Source: an uncultured Flavobacteriales bacterium (GTDB taxonomy: Bacteria; Bacteroidota; Bacteroidia; Flavobacteriales_G; Salibacteraceae). From it: a stretch of DNA of 64,000 nt. The stretch spans positions 609,628-673,627 of the forward strand of contig CAJQLE010000001.1 in NCBI GenBank assembly GCA_905479105.1, in the 5' to 3' direction. Positions within the stretch are counted from its first letter, which is position 1. Each line of letters starts with the position of its first letter. This document shows positions 63,590-64,000 of the stretch, piece after piece. The notes below the pieces were generated by a model. That model searched no databases, had not been told where the DNA came from, and saw only the letters and a list, made by a program, of their open reading frames with translations. The position numbers and the translations under genes are program-made.

Positions 63590-64000
63590 CATATTTCTAT
63601 TATTGGTCTTTGCCTTTTCAGGCATGGGGCAAACCAGTGGTGAGCTAAAGGAAAAGCAACAGAAGCTCCGCGAAGACATTAAGTACAAGGAGAAGTTATT
63701 AAAGCAAATCGAGCAAGACAGCAAGAGCTCTACTACCAAAATTGTACTCCTTAACAAAAAGATTAATCAACGCGAAGAGTTGATTACCTCCATAAAAGAT
63801 GAAATTTATTTGATCGATGAGAAAATCGAAGAGAATCAAGATTTAGTAACGGCAATGCAAAATGATATTGTACGCCTCAAAGAAGAGTATTCTAAAATGG
63901 TCGTGCAGGCATATAAAACCCGGAATGTCAGCAGCAAACTCATGTACATCTTTGCAAGTGAGGATTTTGGACAAGCTTATAGGAGGCTTAAATATTTGCA
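63570..64000 (+). CDS. EnvC-like murein hydrolase activator / M23 peptidase, partial
   Basis: The first 143 codons are visible and the frame is cut by the window edge. A signal peptide (MNHWSLSIFLLLVFAFSGMGQ) is followed by a long coiled coil (ELKEKQQKLREDIKYKEKLLK) as in EnvC. The catalytic LytM part is outside the window. Overlaps DUF4292 by 20 bases. Confidence 0.82.
   Translation, partial: MNHWSLSIFLLLVFAFSGMGQTSGELKEKQQKLREDIKYKEKLLKQIEQDSKSSTTKIVLLNKKINQREELITSIKDEIYLIDEKIEENQDLVTAMQNDIVRLKEEYSKMVVQAYKTRNVSSKLMYIFASEDFGQAYRRLKYL

Overview
The window looks like a stretch of core chromosome from a Bacteroidota bacterium, most likely of the order Flavobacteriales. The evidence is: AT-rich DNA; promoters with the Bacteroidota -7 element TAnnTTTG instead of a -10 TATAAT box; weak or absent Shine-Dalgarno sequences; type IX secretion system (T9SS) genes (porZ, porW/sprE) and a secreted protease with a T9SS C-terminal sorting domain; families largely limited to this phylum (DUF4837, DUF4175, DUF6089, DUF4292, DUF6168); and an ATP synthase operon lacking atpD and atpC. 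I see no insertion sequence, prophage, integrase, CRISPR array or rRNA operon.

Layout. 1-1265: the 5' part of a MORN-repeat lipoprotein gene (minus strand), then an AT-rich gap. 1.7-8.3 kb: rpiB and a PLP-dependent dehydratase/racemase, facing a minus-strand block (DUF4837 lipoprotein, LysM transglycosylase, gatA, tatA, gatC, plsC). 8.4-17.6 kb: trpS, a coupled pair of amidohydrolases with degenerate domains, a small membrane protein, hflX and a C-terminal processing protease. 17.8-25.2 kb: a T9SS-exported subtilisin, a secreted protein with an internal duplication, an ECF sigma factor coupled to a membrane/beta-barrel chimera, and a DUF6089 barrel. 25.3-34.8 kb: metallophosphoesterase, tRNA-Cys, folB and gltX on minus; then DUF4175 protein, RsbW-like kinase, ybeY and mnmG on plus. 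35.0-38.7 kb: porZ, recO, a Lys-rich repeat protein, tRNA-Asn. 38.8-44.9 kb: PfkB kinase, YceI lipoprotein, biotinyl carrier protein, M1 aminopeptidase, RNase HI, M23 peptidase. 45.0-53.8 kb: porW/sprE, bactofilin and the F0 plus alpha/gamma part of ATP synthase. 53.8-64.0 kb: histidine kinase, enoyl-CoA hydratase, and an envelope cluster (GT-C-like membrane protein, flippase, dUTPase, nucleotidyltransferase, TPR protein, DUF4292, EnvC-like start).

Functionally the window mixes housekeeping genes (aminoacyl-tRNA supply, tRNA modification, ATP synthesis) with envelope building and T9SS export. Genes are tightly packed: same-strand neighbours often overlap or abut, and several convergent pairs share a 4-bp dual stop codon.

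The most unusual signals are non-coding. Two copies of a 15-base sequence one base away from the ParB centromere consensus parS lie in opposite orientation at the two ends of mnmG. A strong hairpin with a T tract lies between atpE and atpF. A near-ideal promoter in front of the bactofilin gene suggests that bactofilin leads the ATP synthase transcript. Among proteins, the secreted Lys-rich repeat protein at 37933-38592, the 21630-22232 duplicated protein and the ECF-linked chimera are the least explained.
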